Assembly (NCBI GenBank): GCA_023052935.1 | Contig: CM041297.1 | Location: forward strand, 4,578,280-4,642,279 | Reading direction: 5' to 3' | DNA from: Piezodorus guildinii | Taxonomy: Eukaryota; Arthropoda; Insecta; Hemiptera; Pentatomidae | Length of the DNA: 64,000 bases | Shown here: positions 42,319 to 52,738 of the stretch, one piece after another | Layout: each line of letters begins with the position of its first letter | Numbering within the stretch: the first letter of the stretch is position 1 | The notes under the pieces: generated by a model | The model's input: the letters and a program-made list of their open reading frames with translations, nothing else | The model's database searches: none | Told to the model about the DNA's origin: nothing | Translations under genes and position numbers: made by a program

Positions 42319-43002
42319 TATATATTGTTTGATCAGTTCTCGACTGTTGATAATTTAAGTTTGTGTTGTTCTTAGGTTGCAGTCAATGAATAAACAATTT
42401 TATCTATGCGACGTTTCGAGAATTTATTGTTCTCATAATCATGCCTTAACAGTGGAAAAAACTGAACATTACTATTATTGTACAATAATTAATATATGAT
42501 GTTATTGTTAGAGATATAAAAAAGAGTACATTGAACAATGAATATTAATACAGTAGGTACATAGATATTTTAAATTAGGATTTACATTAAAGATATTAAT
42601 TATAAAATTACTTACAATTTTGGACAAAATAGTGTCTTAATTAGGCATGTTAAGCCTACAAGCTTTGAAAGAACACTGAAAAAATAAAAAAGGAATCGTT
42701 CAAGTATGGAAGATTTTCTAGGATTTTATGATGACGTCAGGTGTCTGGGGTATTCTCCCTCCTATTGTTGAGTTGTTTTCGTTTTATTTCGTATTATTAT
42801 TAAGACGTTTATTTTATTTTTTTAAATTTTAATGTGTGTTTATCAAATTCGAGTAGCATGCATTTAGGTTTTGGACATCCGATTTTTTATTTATGGCGTG
42901 ATTTTTATATTTCTCTATGGTAATCATTTCTTTAAAATTTCGTTTGAAGCTGTTTTTTTCATAATGGGACATTCATTTAAATTTCACTCACCGAAAATTA
43001 TT

Positions 43003-43140
43003 CATTATGAAAAAAACAGCTTCAAACGAAATTTTAAAGAAATGATTACCATAGAGAAATATAAAAATCGCGCCATAAATAAAAAATCGGATGTCCAAAA
43101 CCTTAATGCATGTTACTCGAATTTGATAAACACATATTAA
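43003..43140 (+). pseudogene. Penelope-like endonuclease C-terminus (right arm)
   Basis: HYEKNSFKRNFKEMITIEKY, then KNRAINKKSDVQNLNACYSN and LINTY before TAA at 43138-43140. FKEMITIEKYKN...INKKSDVQNLNACYSNL matches the C-terminal layout of the 18042-18389 protein (IIESIYITKN...VNHQTDFDNLNTFYAS). The left arm encodes the same on the minus strand (42829-42966) with four base differences in this part, of which two are silent and two change R to H and Y to H. Confidence 0.75.
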
Positions 43141-43526
43141 AATTTAAAAAAATAAAATAAACGTCTTAATAATAATACGAAATAAAACGAAAACAACTCA
43201 ACAATAGGAGGGAGAATACCCCAGACACCTGACGTCATCATAAAATCCTAGAAAATCTTCCATACTTGAACGATTCCTTTTTTATTTTTTCAGTGTTCTT
43301 TCAAAGCTTGTAGGCTTAACATGCCTAATTAAGACACTATTTTGTCCAAAATTGTAAGTAATTTTATAATTAATATCTTTAATGTAAATCCTAATTTAAA
43401 ATATCTATGTACCTACTGTATTAATATTCATTGTTCAATGTACTCTTTTTTATATCTCTAACAATAACATCATATATTAATTATTGTACAATAATAGTAA
43501 TGTTCTGTTTTTTCCACTGTTAAGGC

Positions 43527-43563
43527 ATGATTATGAGAACAATAAATTCTCGAAACGTCGCAT
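43527..43563 (+). ncRNA. Hammerhead-like motif of Penelope-like family P1
   Basis: ATTATGA, then GAGAA, loop CAATAAA, TTCTC (perfect 5-bp stem), then GAAACGTCGC. The stem and GAAAC core fit a type III-like hammerhead in a Penelope-like terminal repeat; the first core segment differs from CUGANGA at two positions. Inverse copies lie at 42402-42440 and 43765-43803, a direct one at 43853-43890. Confidence 0.45.
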
Positions 43564-43609
43564 AGATAAAATTGTTTATTCATTGACTGCAACCTAAGAA
43601 CAACACAAA

Positions 43610-43612
<3 letters not shown>

Positions 43613-43676
<64 letters not shown>
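43613..43676. repeat. (TA)n microsatellite between two palindromes
   Basis: About 64 bp of uninterrupted TA, separating the large (42357-43612) and small (43721-43930) inverted repeats. Confidence 0.95.
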
Positions 43677-43680
<4 letters not shown>

Positions 43681-43935
43681 TGATCAGTTCTCGACTGTTG
43701 ATAATTTAAGTTTGTGTTGTTCTTAGGTTTCAGTCAATGAATCAACAATTTTATCTATGCGACGTTTCGAGAATTTATTGTTCTCATAATCATGCCTTAA
43801 CAGTGGAAAAAAAAAAAAAGTGTTTTTTTGTTTTTTTTGTTTTTCCACTGTTAAGGCATGATTATGAGAACAATAAATTCTCGAAACGTCGCATAGATAA
43901 AATTGTTTATTCATTGACTGAAACCTAAGAACATA
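43677..43935. mobile_element. Small Penelope-like terminal palindrome
   Basis: Arms 43721-43810 and 43841-43930 are inverse copies, nearly identical, of the P1 end region (TTAGGTTTCAGTCAATGAAT..., CAATAAATTCTCGAAACGTC), with an A-run/T-run spacer of 30 bp. TTGTTTGATCAGTTCTCGAC at 43677 repeats 42324 in direct orientation, so large and small palindromes form a tandem array. Confidence 0.8.
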
Positions 43936-44224
43936 TACATATACACACACATACATACATATGCATATACATACAGTTAAAATTATTAATACTCTATGAG
44001 ATTCACGTTAAAATTCTATCAAAACAATTTAATTTTTTTTTTTAATTATAACTAAACATTAACAATGAAAATCATCCCACTATACAAACTATATATAAAC
44101 AGAATCAGTCGATGTACCATGCTCATCATTGTACAAATCTAATTAAAACGATTAAAATTTAATTAATAATTATGAAAACAATAACTGATTAATTTTAAAA
44201 ATGCACCATTACCTAATGTGAGTA

Positions 44225-44335
44225 GATGCTTTGAAGCCTGAAGATGTTATTGGCCGAAACGTAGTGCAATTGTTTTCGATCAAAGAGTCGTGAAGTAGAA
44301 ATCAGCCTCCAATTTTATTCATAGAAATTGACCTT
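44225..44335 (+). mobile_element. Penelope-like end fragment, family P2
   Basis: GCCTGAAGATGTTATTGGCC, GAAACGTAGTGCAATTGTTT and GAAATCAGCCTCCAATTTTA match 36155-36290 inverted. CTGAAGATG ... GAAACGT is a hammerhead-like arrangement at 44234-44263. Confidence 0.65.
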
Positions 44336-44577
44336 CACCTAAAAGAATCTACACCTTATCTAAAAGTAATGGTTATTTACGAAAACCACATTGAGTTAAG
44401 CAGATAGTAATTGCAATATTTAACGATTTTCCGGTATGATTCTGCTGTTTCCGGAGAAATCTTAGTATCAGTGCTTCTGATAAGGCACGTGTAACTGCCG
44501 GGATCAATAATTTTATTTATTTGGGAGCAGAGCAATTGAAATGTTTTTATATTTTTGATGATACAGGCCGAGGTTCT

Positions 44578-45125
44578 CTAGGCGTTGGTATTTTTATACC
44601 CCATAGCATTTTTATTAGATTGGAGAATCTGATATGGGTTGGGCGTGAAGAAGGGAGATTCCTCGGATAACCCCTGGGATGAAGTGCCTGGTTGTGGTTC
44701 GTCTGATACATTTGTGGGAGTAACTGGAGGACTATTTTTTTTATTATTACGCCGTGAACGGGTCTTAGCTGGTGGAGAATGCTGAGGTGTTGAAAGTGCT
44801 GAATTTTGAGGATTAGAGGCCCTGGTAGACCCAGCGGATCGAGACCTTTTGGTAACTTTGCTGGACATTACTTGGTGGAAATATCTCATTTTCGCATAAA
44901 TAGGTAGTATAGAGAAGAAAGAAAAAGAAAACGGAAAATAAAACAAACAAATTAAATTACGTCTGCGTGTTATAATAAAACTATTGAGCTGATAACACTA
45001 TCCCTATGGCCGCTATGAGTTTGATAAGGCCTCGTATACACACGGCTACACTTTTCACTATTAGACACTCTAAATAGAAACAGTACTCACTGTGGGATTA
45101 CTAACAATGTAGACCACTGTTGTCC
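44578..45125 (-). pseudogene. LINE ORF1 N-terminus with 5' UTR
   Basis: From ATG 44868 the minus strand reads MSSKVTKRSRSAGSTRASNP, QHSPPAKTRSRRNNKKNSPP, PQPGTSSQGLSEESPFFTPN, NPYQILQSN, then a stop at 44578. A Ser/Pro/Arg-rich start followed by NPY/F-x-x-L is typical of Jockey-group gag N-termini. About 250 bp of less AT-rich sequence upstream (44880-45125) would be its 5' UTR. Unusually, the 5' end of the LINE is present and the rest is missing, so this is not a normal 5' truncation. Confidence 0.5.
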
Positions 45126-45861
45126 AGCTACTTCATGGTAGATTTCAAATCGAAAAAAACATGCAGTGACTACACAAAGATTGAAGTCCCAAGAGAACGA
45201 TGTAAACGTGACTGTTTATATCTAGCGAATGCGCTGAAGAGCTAAAGATTATAGACAAAATGTTATGTTTATTACAATGTTTTACATAGTAATAGAGAGT
45301 GATGAAACTAACATTGAGCAATGTTGTTTGTAGTACTTGAAGTTGTACTAATATTTTTTGGTTTAATAAAAACAATTTTTTCATCGAAACTAAATATAAT
45401 TCTTTAAAAAAAAATTATTTCCAATTTTATTTAAAAGCTTCATAAAATTGAACTTTAACTGAAGAATTAAGTGAAATTCGTGTGATTCCTAGAAAACAAA
45501 TTCTAATTTTTTGTTTTTAAATAGAGAATTAAAGGGAGGTTTTGTGATAATTTAATAACTTATTTAATAAATACAAGTTTTACTGATTGAATCTTTACGA
45601 TCCCGTAGAATAAATAGCGGATATTCAAATAGGATTGTAAGGCTTGGTTGTCATTGAGCTGACGAGACTTGATTTGTTAGTACAATGGCTTCATTGACAG
45701 GTGGCAGCACTAGTCACTCTTCTGTATTCCTAAACTGCTCCTGTCAGCTACAGTCCCGTCACATATCTCATCTCCACACATTCTTAGAATACTTCAAAGG
45801 AAAGAAAATAACTCCTACCATCAGCTATGCGTCTCAAATACAATAAATAATTATTCATTTT
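45126..45861. other. Spacer with HINE-related core
   Basis: 45225-45310 (GCTAAAGATTATAGACAAAA, AATAGAGAGTGATGAAACTA) matches 47740-47815 and resembles the HINE core, so an older relative of HINE is present. 45600-45780 is a less AT-rich segment without a recognised frame. Confidence 0.45.
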
Positions 45862-46706
45862 ACTTTCACTTAAACTATATAGCAAGGGAAAGTATTGCGA
45901 TCGTGAAAATTTTCGAATACCAGTTTTAATTACACGTTTTAGGGTCCTCAAACTCCAAATCACCAAGTCCCGTAAAATGATCTGAGTGTGTTTGTGTAAA
46001 AAGTCAAAAACGAAAAGTCCTATGAAACTGAAATTTCATATTTAAGACAACTATACACTTAAGATTTTACACCAAAGTTTTCATCAAAATCAGCTAAACA
46101 GAAGAGTTACTTTATACTGTGCATATTGCTCATATTTACGATTTTCTCAAAAACGGCTCTAACGATGTGAAATTGAACGGGTTTGTAGGATCATGAATCA
46201 TGTAGGATTCATTGCTATTAAAAATAGTCTGACAGTGCTTAAATGCCGATATTTCAAAATGTCTTCCTCTAAACTACATTTAATTTTTTTGCTTTTATGA
46301 AATTGGCCGTATAATCTGATTAGAATTGCTGAAAAACAGGTAAATATATAAGTTGAACGAATTCAATATTTAACTAAAGAGATAACTGCAAAAATATTTT
46401 TAATGCAATTTTTTTGTTTTTGAATTTATAAACAGTAATATACATGTATAATATATACCGCTTGAATGCTAAAGAAAAAGTATTATCTCATACATACTAT
46501 TGTGAAAGTTAACGGAGAGTGATGAAAAGCCGATAAAACAAACTGATAGCCGCAGGTAATAATAGAATAGATTATTCAGTAAAACACATGTTTCCAATTA
46601 AATCCAATGTAAATATTTCTCTAAAAATTTATTTTCTATGTTATTAGTTTATATAAGTTAATATGAATATCGAAGGTAAGTGAAAGTCGTGTCTGCGCGC
46701 AGCAGA
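45862..46706 (-). mobile_element. HINE-like repeat, copy H11
   Basis: ACTTTCACTTAAACTATATA start (palindrome decayed), AGTATTGCGATCGTGAAAAT, AGTAATATACATGTATAATA core and GGTAAGTGAAAGTCGTGTCT...AGCAGA end. More diverged than H5 or H12. Confidence 0.8.
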
Positions 46707-46904
46707 TTTTTAAAATCATTATCTCTCATCGTTTTATCACATATCACTTAACGCGTTATAAAATTACAGTTCTTCTTAAAACTTACTGACTACTTATTCA
46801 ATTCCATTACAGAGCATACTAATAGCTTTCCATACGTTTGTCGCATGATTAGTATTTTTGTACTATTCTGAAATACATTTATTTAGTATAAATTGTCATA
46901 TTAA

Positions 46905-47400
46905 TGGTTCATTATTTTCAAAAATGAACCTTTGTAATTAACCAATAAAAAATAAAATAAAATACTTATACAATTTTTAGGGCTTTCGTTTAAATATACG
47001 TAAAACGCGAAAAATTAAGAAAAAATCCGTTTTTTCGCAGTCCGAAACTTTTTTTCAAAACTATTGAACCAATTTTTTTTTCTGCATAAATATAGGTATG
47101 AGTGACTTTTTTACATATTGTTATTGATTCTTTTTTGTATATATGTATATTGTATTATTATTTATAAATTTAATGTTTTGTATATATCGTGTGAATGTTG
47201 TACTTGATCACTATTAAAAATGTCCTAATTATGACAGATTGTAATATTACTTAACAAAAATTATTTCTGAAATTAAAAAAAAAAAAAAAATTGTATAAGA
47301 TACCATAGTATCCGACGACGATCCGAAAACATAGACGTTGATATCAGTCGATTAGTTTATTTAATTTAATTAACACCATAAAATGGCGGACGATTAATTT
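46905..47400 (+). repeat. Interspersed repeat H, copy 1, split by a LINE tail
   Basis: TCATTATTTTCAAAAATGAA, AGGGCTTTCGTTTAAATATA, AATCCGTTTTTTCGCAGTCC and, after 47291, GACGATCCGAAAACATAGAC, GTTGATATCAGTCGATTAGT, AAAATGGCGGAC match 56885-57165 in order. Between them, 47130-47291 is a poly(A)-ending LINE 3' end (GAATGTTGTACTTGATCACT, A-run 47277-47291) absent from copy 2. Confidence 0.6.
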
Positions 47401-47861
47401 TTTTTTTGTTTCATTTACCTTTATCCCAGAGGGTAATTTGCATGTTATTATTTTCTATTTAATTATTATAATTTTCTGATCAAGATACTGCGAACAATTA
47501 TCAAGAAGAAAATACTCCCATAACTCGGTTATTTTCAAGACAGAGAAATATCTGTATTGAGTATTCAGATCAGGCAAGGAGGACACAGCGAAGAACAATA
47601 TAAAAAAATTAAAAAAATGGTTATTTACGAAAACCACATTGAGTTAAGGAACTTTTGTGTATAATAATTTATATTTTTACATTAAAAAAATATTTTTTTC
47701 CTGACTATAAAAATACTAATATAGATTTTTAATATACCGTAGGAAAGCTAAAGATTATAGACAAAATTTTATGTTTATTACAATGCTTTAAATGGTAATA
47801 GAGAGTGATGAAACTAATATTAAGTTAGTTTATGAGAAATTAACATTAACTTAACATTACT

Positions 47862-48213
47862 GGCGGACAGGGCTGCCAAACAAGCACTCACCCTTCCAGT
47901 TCAAGGCGTTGCCATCTTAACACCTCGGGATATGTGTCATCCACTTCGAAAGGAAATAGCAGATGCCTGGCAATCCATGTGGGACGAAAGCCCTACTAGC
48001 GAACTGAAAACAATCAAAAGAACAGTAAAGCCATGGAGCTCGTCCAGTCGCTCAAATCGCAGAGAGGAAGTCGTCCTAGCTAGGTTGAGGATAGGCCACA
48101 CTAACCTCACACATATAAATCCTATCACCAAACAGCCACCCCCAAAGTGCCAACACTGTAAAAACCCGCTTACTGTCAGACCAATCTTTGGATATTATCA
48201 GAATATAAGTTGA
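47862..48213 (+). pseudogene. LINE RNase H C-terminal fragment
   Basis: ADRAAKQALTLPVQGVAI is the end of an RNase H domain (the A-D-x-A-A-K/N last catalytic Asp), followed by LRKEIADAWQSMWDESPTSE, RSNRREEVVLARLRIGHTNL, THINPITKQPPPKCQHCKN and a stop at 48211. The RIGHTxLTH motif and CxxC match I/Jockey-group LINEs with RNase H, similar in layout to NRKSRREEVILCRLRIGHSE of the I-type LINE at 36726. Only the tail survives. HINE-related sequence (47700-47840) lies just upstream. Confidence 0.75.
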
Positions 48214-48429
48214 GGTGCAGAATAAAGGAGAGGAGTGTGGTCATTCAAACCAAACGTGGCTTAGCCTGATTGCTATCCTAAGCCAGTGTCAATTCGGTGC
48301 CAGTTATCTTCCAATGTACCTCGTCAACAGCCAGTCAATATGTCCTTATTTACGGTTTTTGAAAGCTTTTCAATAATTATAGATCTCCATCACAGTGGTA
48401 CATTTAAAACTCATGATAATATTAATAAC

Positions 48430-49620
48430 TGACTGTACGAATATTGTGCAGACCCAACTTAACGTACCCTTGCCAATACTACCAAAACTAATTCATCAGT
48501 ACAAAGTTCTTCATATTATTGAGAGCTTGAAAAACAAAAAAACTCCATCGTGTGGCTTAATTACGAACTGCATTCTTAAAAATTTACCATGAAAAGTAAT
48601 ACTCTTTTTTTTACAATATTTATAATGATCATGGTACTAAAACCAAATAAATCCTTTGATTACTAAAATTCCAATCCTTCAATCAGCTTTCTCCCTTGGT
48701 TCTCTAAATTGTTCGAAAAAACTTAATTATCGTCTAGATTTTCTTGTTTTGAAATTCTCCCAGTTCCATCAGAACCTAATCCATCGCCCCAATCCTTTAG
48801 CTCAATCCCTATCCAGCTCTACACACCCTTTCCATCATCCTAGAAGGTTGAAACGGCAGTGGCACCGCGACCTCTTGTAAATATGTATATATTGGAGTTT
48901 TAGTACTGGCTAGATTCTCCTCTCAATGTGTTGTATGTATGACTTCTATTAGTGATTTATAGATTTCTAGACTTTGAGCAGTCGATTTCTTCAATTGTCA
49001 ACTCAAATGGACATCCTTACGTGAATATAGCCTATCTATATCCATTATTGGAGCATTTAATTTCTCAATTATAATTCTTAAAACTGTTTAATTTTGATTC
49101 ATATATTTTTTACATCTTTAAGTATATTATTAAGTTAAGTTTGTTTCTCATATTGTCTTCAATATATTAATTAGGTTTATTTTCTTTCCTACATTTTCTT
49201 ACAGCTGTTTAAGTAAATAATTAGGATAATTTTGTTTCTTATCTTTTCTTATATCCATTTCATTACGTTAATTTTGTTTCTTATCATGTTTATATGTATT
49301 TTAGTTTAATAAATGTATTGTGATTCGTCGTTTGCTTACAATATTTATATTATTTTAAATCTATACAGTCCACTATTTTTTTAAACGAACCACCCTTACA
49401 ATTTGAGTTATCACTTGAAAGTACTGTTCTTCCACGGATAACTCAGCGTATACAAATTTTTGGTCCTTCGGTCCCGATTATTATTATTATGTTAGAATTT
49501 TATTGATGTGTAAATATTGTATGAATGTTGTATTTCTTCGCTATTTTTAATGTTCAAATTAGGAAATATTGTAATATCATTCAATAAAAATTGTTGTTTT
49601 TGTTAAACAAAAAAAAAAAG
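48430..49620 (+). pseudogene. Jockey-type LINE, internally deleted, with long 3' UTR
   Basis: 48480-48590 reads HIIESLKNKKTPSCGLITNC ILKNLP, the RT entry motif (SLKNKKxPGxDLITxxILKxLP). It is joined soon after to VLKFSQFHQNLIHRPNPLAQ and HHPRRLKRQWHRDLL with a TAA at 48880, the C-terminal signature also seen in J1 (RRLKRRWPRDLLV). The core RT is therefore missing. AT-rich 3' UTR continues to an A-run at 49611-49620, with GAATGTTGTATTTCTTCGCT similar to the tail at 47200. Confidence 0.65.
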
Positions 49621-49698
49621 TTTAAATTTATAAGCAATCATCATTTCGGTTTTAAAAAACGTCATTCTGCTGTAGAACAATGTCATTTTCTAGTTGAT

Positions 49699-49707
<9 letters not shown>

Positions 49708-49768
<61 letters not shown>
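49708..49768. repeat. (TA)n microsatellite
   Basis: Two TA blocks separated by TATAATAT; palindromic overall. Confidence 0.9.
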
Positions 49769-49772
<4 letters not shown>

Positions 49773-50029
49773 TAACAATGAAATGTTTAATTATAAACTA
49801 GATTAATGTAGCAGATACAAGGGAACAGTTAAGCATATCTACAATCCTATAGATGAACCTGCTAGCTAATGAAATTGAGATTAAAAATACATTTAGTAAT
49901 GGTGTTTCGTATACAGTATGAAGCATTTAATTTAAATAAATATAATATTCGAATTGCCAATTTGTTTAAAATGAACAGTTTAGTATGTACTTTTCGGCGA
50001 TTTATGTAAAAATAATAGATCATAAGGGG

Positions 50030-50175
50030 AATAAAATATCTTTTGTTGTGCTGTCCCTCGGAGAGGACTTAAAATAGTGGCCTTGAGCCTGTGTGATGTC
50101 ATGTACTCGTTTAAGATCCCTAGATAGGCAAAATGTAGGACTCCCACTGTAGAATAAAGAGAAGCTAAATGAATA
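50030..50175 (+). mobile_element. SINE S3, 5'-truncated
   Basis: GAGCCTGTGTGATGTCATGT, AAAATGTAGGACTCCCACTG and AAATGAATAAACAACAA match the 3' part of S3. No tRNA head. Confidence 0.65.
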
Positions 50176-50179
50176 AACA

Positions 50180-50400
50180 ACAACTATTCTACAATTTAAT
50201 ATTCAACATATTTATAAAGTATAAGTTATTGTTTGTAACTGGAAACAAATTAAGGAAAATCGGAAAGGAGAAAATTACACCTAAGAAGGCCTATAATTTA
50301 GGCCGAAACGTCGGCACCAATAAATTAAGTTTACGCTTAATTGTGTGTTATATTGACTGCACCCTTAACCAACTTCTCTCATAAAAATAAAGAAATTAGT
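50180..50400 (+). mobile_element. Penelope-like end fragment with GAAACGTC motif
   Basis: At 50279-50315: CTAAGAA, then GGCCTA, loop TAATT, TAGGCC (perfect 6-bp stem), then GAAACGTCGGC. This fits the hammerhead-like pattern of the other Penelope-like ends. The tail CTGCACCCTTAACCAACTTC recurs at 60652-60670, so a further copy of this end is near 60600-60690. Confidence 0.5.
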
Positions 50401-50835
50401 AGGATAAGAATAGACTTTGTGTCTGAATGAACTTTGGTATAACTTTTGTTAAACTACTAAATCAACATTGATCTTGGGTTAGGAAACAGGACAATGATGG
50501 AAATTGTGATCAATGGAGTGGATGATGTCTGGCAACTATTTAACAAGGGAGAAGCCAAAGGCTATCACTGAATGAGGATTGTCCTAATAGAATTTCTCAG
50601 TTCAGTTGAGGCTCTGTCGGTAGTTACCAGGCTAGTCTCAATAAGCCGAGCCATAGGCTTCCATCGCAACTACAGTCAATTAATTGTTTTGAGTTCGATT
50701 TATATAAGGTCTAAGTCTTTTGTAAAATGACAATAAATAAGTGAAAAAATAATTTAACAATGAAAAATAGAGAAAAACTAAAAACCCACAGACGCTGACT
50801 GTTGTTTTTTTGGGTTAAAAAATCTATTACTTATG
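50401..50835. other. Spacer
   Basis: Moderately AT-rich, no feature recognised. Confidence 0.4.
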
Positions 50836-51117
50836 AGGGTAGCCCGTGGCTGAGTGGTTAGCGCACTAGCCTGTCACGCTGAAGTGAGTTCGAAACCCAG
50901 TCCCAGGAGGACTTTTTTACTAGCATACAAATAAATGGGGATTCAATCACAACCTCCCCCCGGGTATGTGGGACCCGTCAGCTACTTGATAGCCACCCAC
51001 AAAAATAGGCGTAGGTAGTGATGACCCTACCCTATAAAATATCATCGAGTATCGCGGTGTGAAATATAAATCATAATGCGCGGCCAAGGGCCTCCAAGGC
51101 CTGTCGCGCCAACCGAA
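50836..51117 (+). mobile_element. tRNA-derived SINE, family S1
   Basis: GTAGCCCGTGGCTGAGTGGT (A box), AAGTGAGTTCGAAACCCAGT (B box), then the S1 body (GACCCGTCAGCTAC, AAAATAGGCGTAGGTAGTGA) ending TGTCGCGCCAAC and an A-run. Confidence 0.85.
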
Positions 51118-51127
51118 AAAAAGTTAT

Positions 51128-51690
51128 GATATGAAAATGCAAATGAGGGTGAGGAGATAAGAGCTAGATTGGCGGCTGGGAATAAAGCACATTTTGCTCT
51201 TATTAAGCTATTCAAAAGTAGATTGCTGAGCAGGAGCACTAAAATTAGCTGTACAAGTCGCTTGTTAGACCAGTGACAACATATGAATGTGAGACATGAA
51301 CGTTTAACAAGACTGCTTCTGAAAAAACGGACCGATTTGAAAGAAATGTTCTTAGACAGATCTTCGGACCAGTCCAAGAGTCAGGGAGATGGAGGATAAG
51401 GACAAACAAGGAAGTATATCGGCTGTATCAGGAATTAGCAGTGTCCATGTTCGTAAAGATCCAGTGTCTTAAAGATTCAAGAGCAGCCAAAAGACTGTAC
51501 ATGCATAACTCTGATGGAGTGCGCCCAGAGAAAGACCCAAGACCAGATGGCGGGACAATGTAAGCGGTGACCTCCGAAAGCTAGGAATAACGATAACAAT
51601 GGCAGAAGATAGAGCACAGTGGGAAGGGCTGGCTGAGCAGGCCAAGGACAGCTACATGCGTCTCTTGGTCAATAACGTTTACATATTATA
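51128..51690 (+). pseudogene. RTE-type LINE C-terminal fragment G
   Basis: Needs several frames. Recognisable blocks: CCAGTGACAACATATGAATG (PVTTYECET), AACGGACCGATTTGAAAGAA (TDRFERNVLRQIFGPVQESG), GGAGATGGAGGATAAGGACA (WRIRTNKEVYRLYQE), then CAAGACCAGATGGCGGGACA (RPRPDGGTM) and TGGGAAGGGCTGGCTGAGCA (QWEGLAEQAKDSY). This is the same C-terminal architecture as fragments C and D but a different subfamily. Follows the S1 SINE immediately. Confidence 0.65.
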
Positions 51691-52274
51691 AAAAAGGTTT
51701 TTTTTATCCATCACTGTCAACCGGGATTCGTTATCTTTAAGAGGTATTTTGATTTAGGGAAAAAATCCTATCATGAGCTGTTTGTCTCTAATAGTATCAA
51801 GAATGTATGAATGTGAACAAGATTATAATTATTTCTTTCTTTTCTTTTCATATTTATTTAGGGTTATTTATTCTTCTTTGTATTTTATTTATTTTGTATT
51901 CATTTATGTTTATTTCTTTATTTAGTGTACATGAGGAATAAATGACTTCTTATAGCATTAATACTCATTGCCCAAGATTGTGGCAGATTATATTATTTCT
52001 AAATAAATAAAACAATTTCAAAGAAAGAATAGTATCACCAAGAATTAATCATTTTTAAATGAGTTCTCATCGTTTTAATATAAATCGCTTAACTATTTTT
52101 GAACCTCCTTTAGTTAATAAAAACCCAGGAAGGGTGAATTCCTTCCCCATTTCTAACATCTGCTATTTTCTCTAGCATGTTTCATTGACACATACTTTCC
52201 CACTTTTACTATGGATGCAAAGTTTATGGAGGACTCCGGAGAAGGCTAAAGAGATTAATTAATAGTTTTCTAAG
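51691..52274. other. AT-rich spacer
   Basis: No recognised feature. Confidence 0.4.
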
Positions 52275-52640
52275 ATTCATTTACGGCCTCCCCAGACGAT
52301 CGCCTATCTCAAACTGGTATTCTGGTCAAGGGTGGCTTTATCCTTAATCCCGAAGTAACACCCACTAGCCATCTTCTTATTCCAATCCTTGCGAGCCAGA
52401 AAACCTCCCTATATATTTGACCTCCTCACTCCTCATACAAGATCTTAACCTACCGATTTATATGTAACCTCTCACAGAACTAGGTCCTTAAAAAAGTCCT
52501 TTATCATCCGCCCTTTGGACCTCACTACCCATATCCCTTCGTAAAGTATCATCCTTAGCACATTCAAGCACCAGTTATTTCTCCTCCTCCTAAACCATCA
52601 AACGTCCGCACACGTGTAAATTGTCTCGTCTTAATTATGA
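52275..52640 (+). pseudogene. Putative LINE C-terminal tail fragment, copy 2
   Basis: Aligned with 33170-33600 as described there: GTGGCTTTATCCTTAATCCC, CAAGATCTTAACCTACCGAT, TCCTTTATCATCCGCCC and CCCTTCGTAAAGTATCATCC. It lacks the 39-bp tandem duplication of copy 1. Several stops; the protein reading is tentative. Confidence 0.4.
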
Positions 52641-52663
52641 GCTACTTAATTCATAAACTGTTC

Positions 52664-52670
<7 letters not shown>

Positions 52671-52737
<67 letters not shown>
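52671..52737. repeat. (TA)n microsatellite
   Basis: About 66 bp of uninterrupted TA. Confidence 0.95.

Positions 52738-52738
<1 letters not shown>

Larger units (their letters stand above)
42324..43612. mobile_element. Penelope-like inverted dimer P1 with 610-bp arms
   Basis: Arms 42357-42966 and 43003-43612 are inverse copies of equal length with about five mismatches by eye, separated by a 36-bp spacer. Each arm runs from the endonuclease C-terminus (at the centre) through a 3' UTR to the end sequence with GAAACGTCGC. Both arms thus point outward, head to head. The full RT and the GIY-YIG core are absent. A (TA)n tract and a second, smaller palindrome follow on the right. Confidence 0.85.

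Noticed and set aside
36370..43676. Tandem repeats as a possible CRISPR array
   Set aside because: Only dinucleotide microsatellites; no repeat-spacer structure, and the genome is eukaryotic.
36155..44335. Inverted P2 ends (36155-36290 minus, 44225-44335 plus) as borders of one 8-kb composite element
   Set aside because: The interior is an independent I-type LINE and a P1 palindrome with their own ends, and no outer target duplication was found; chance placement of two copies is simpler.
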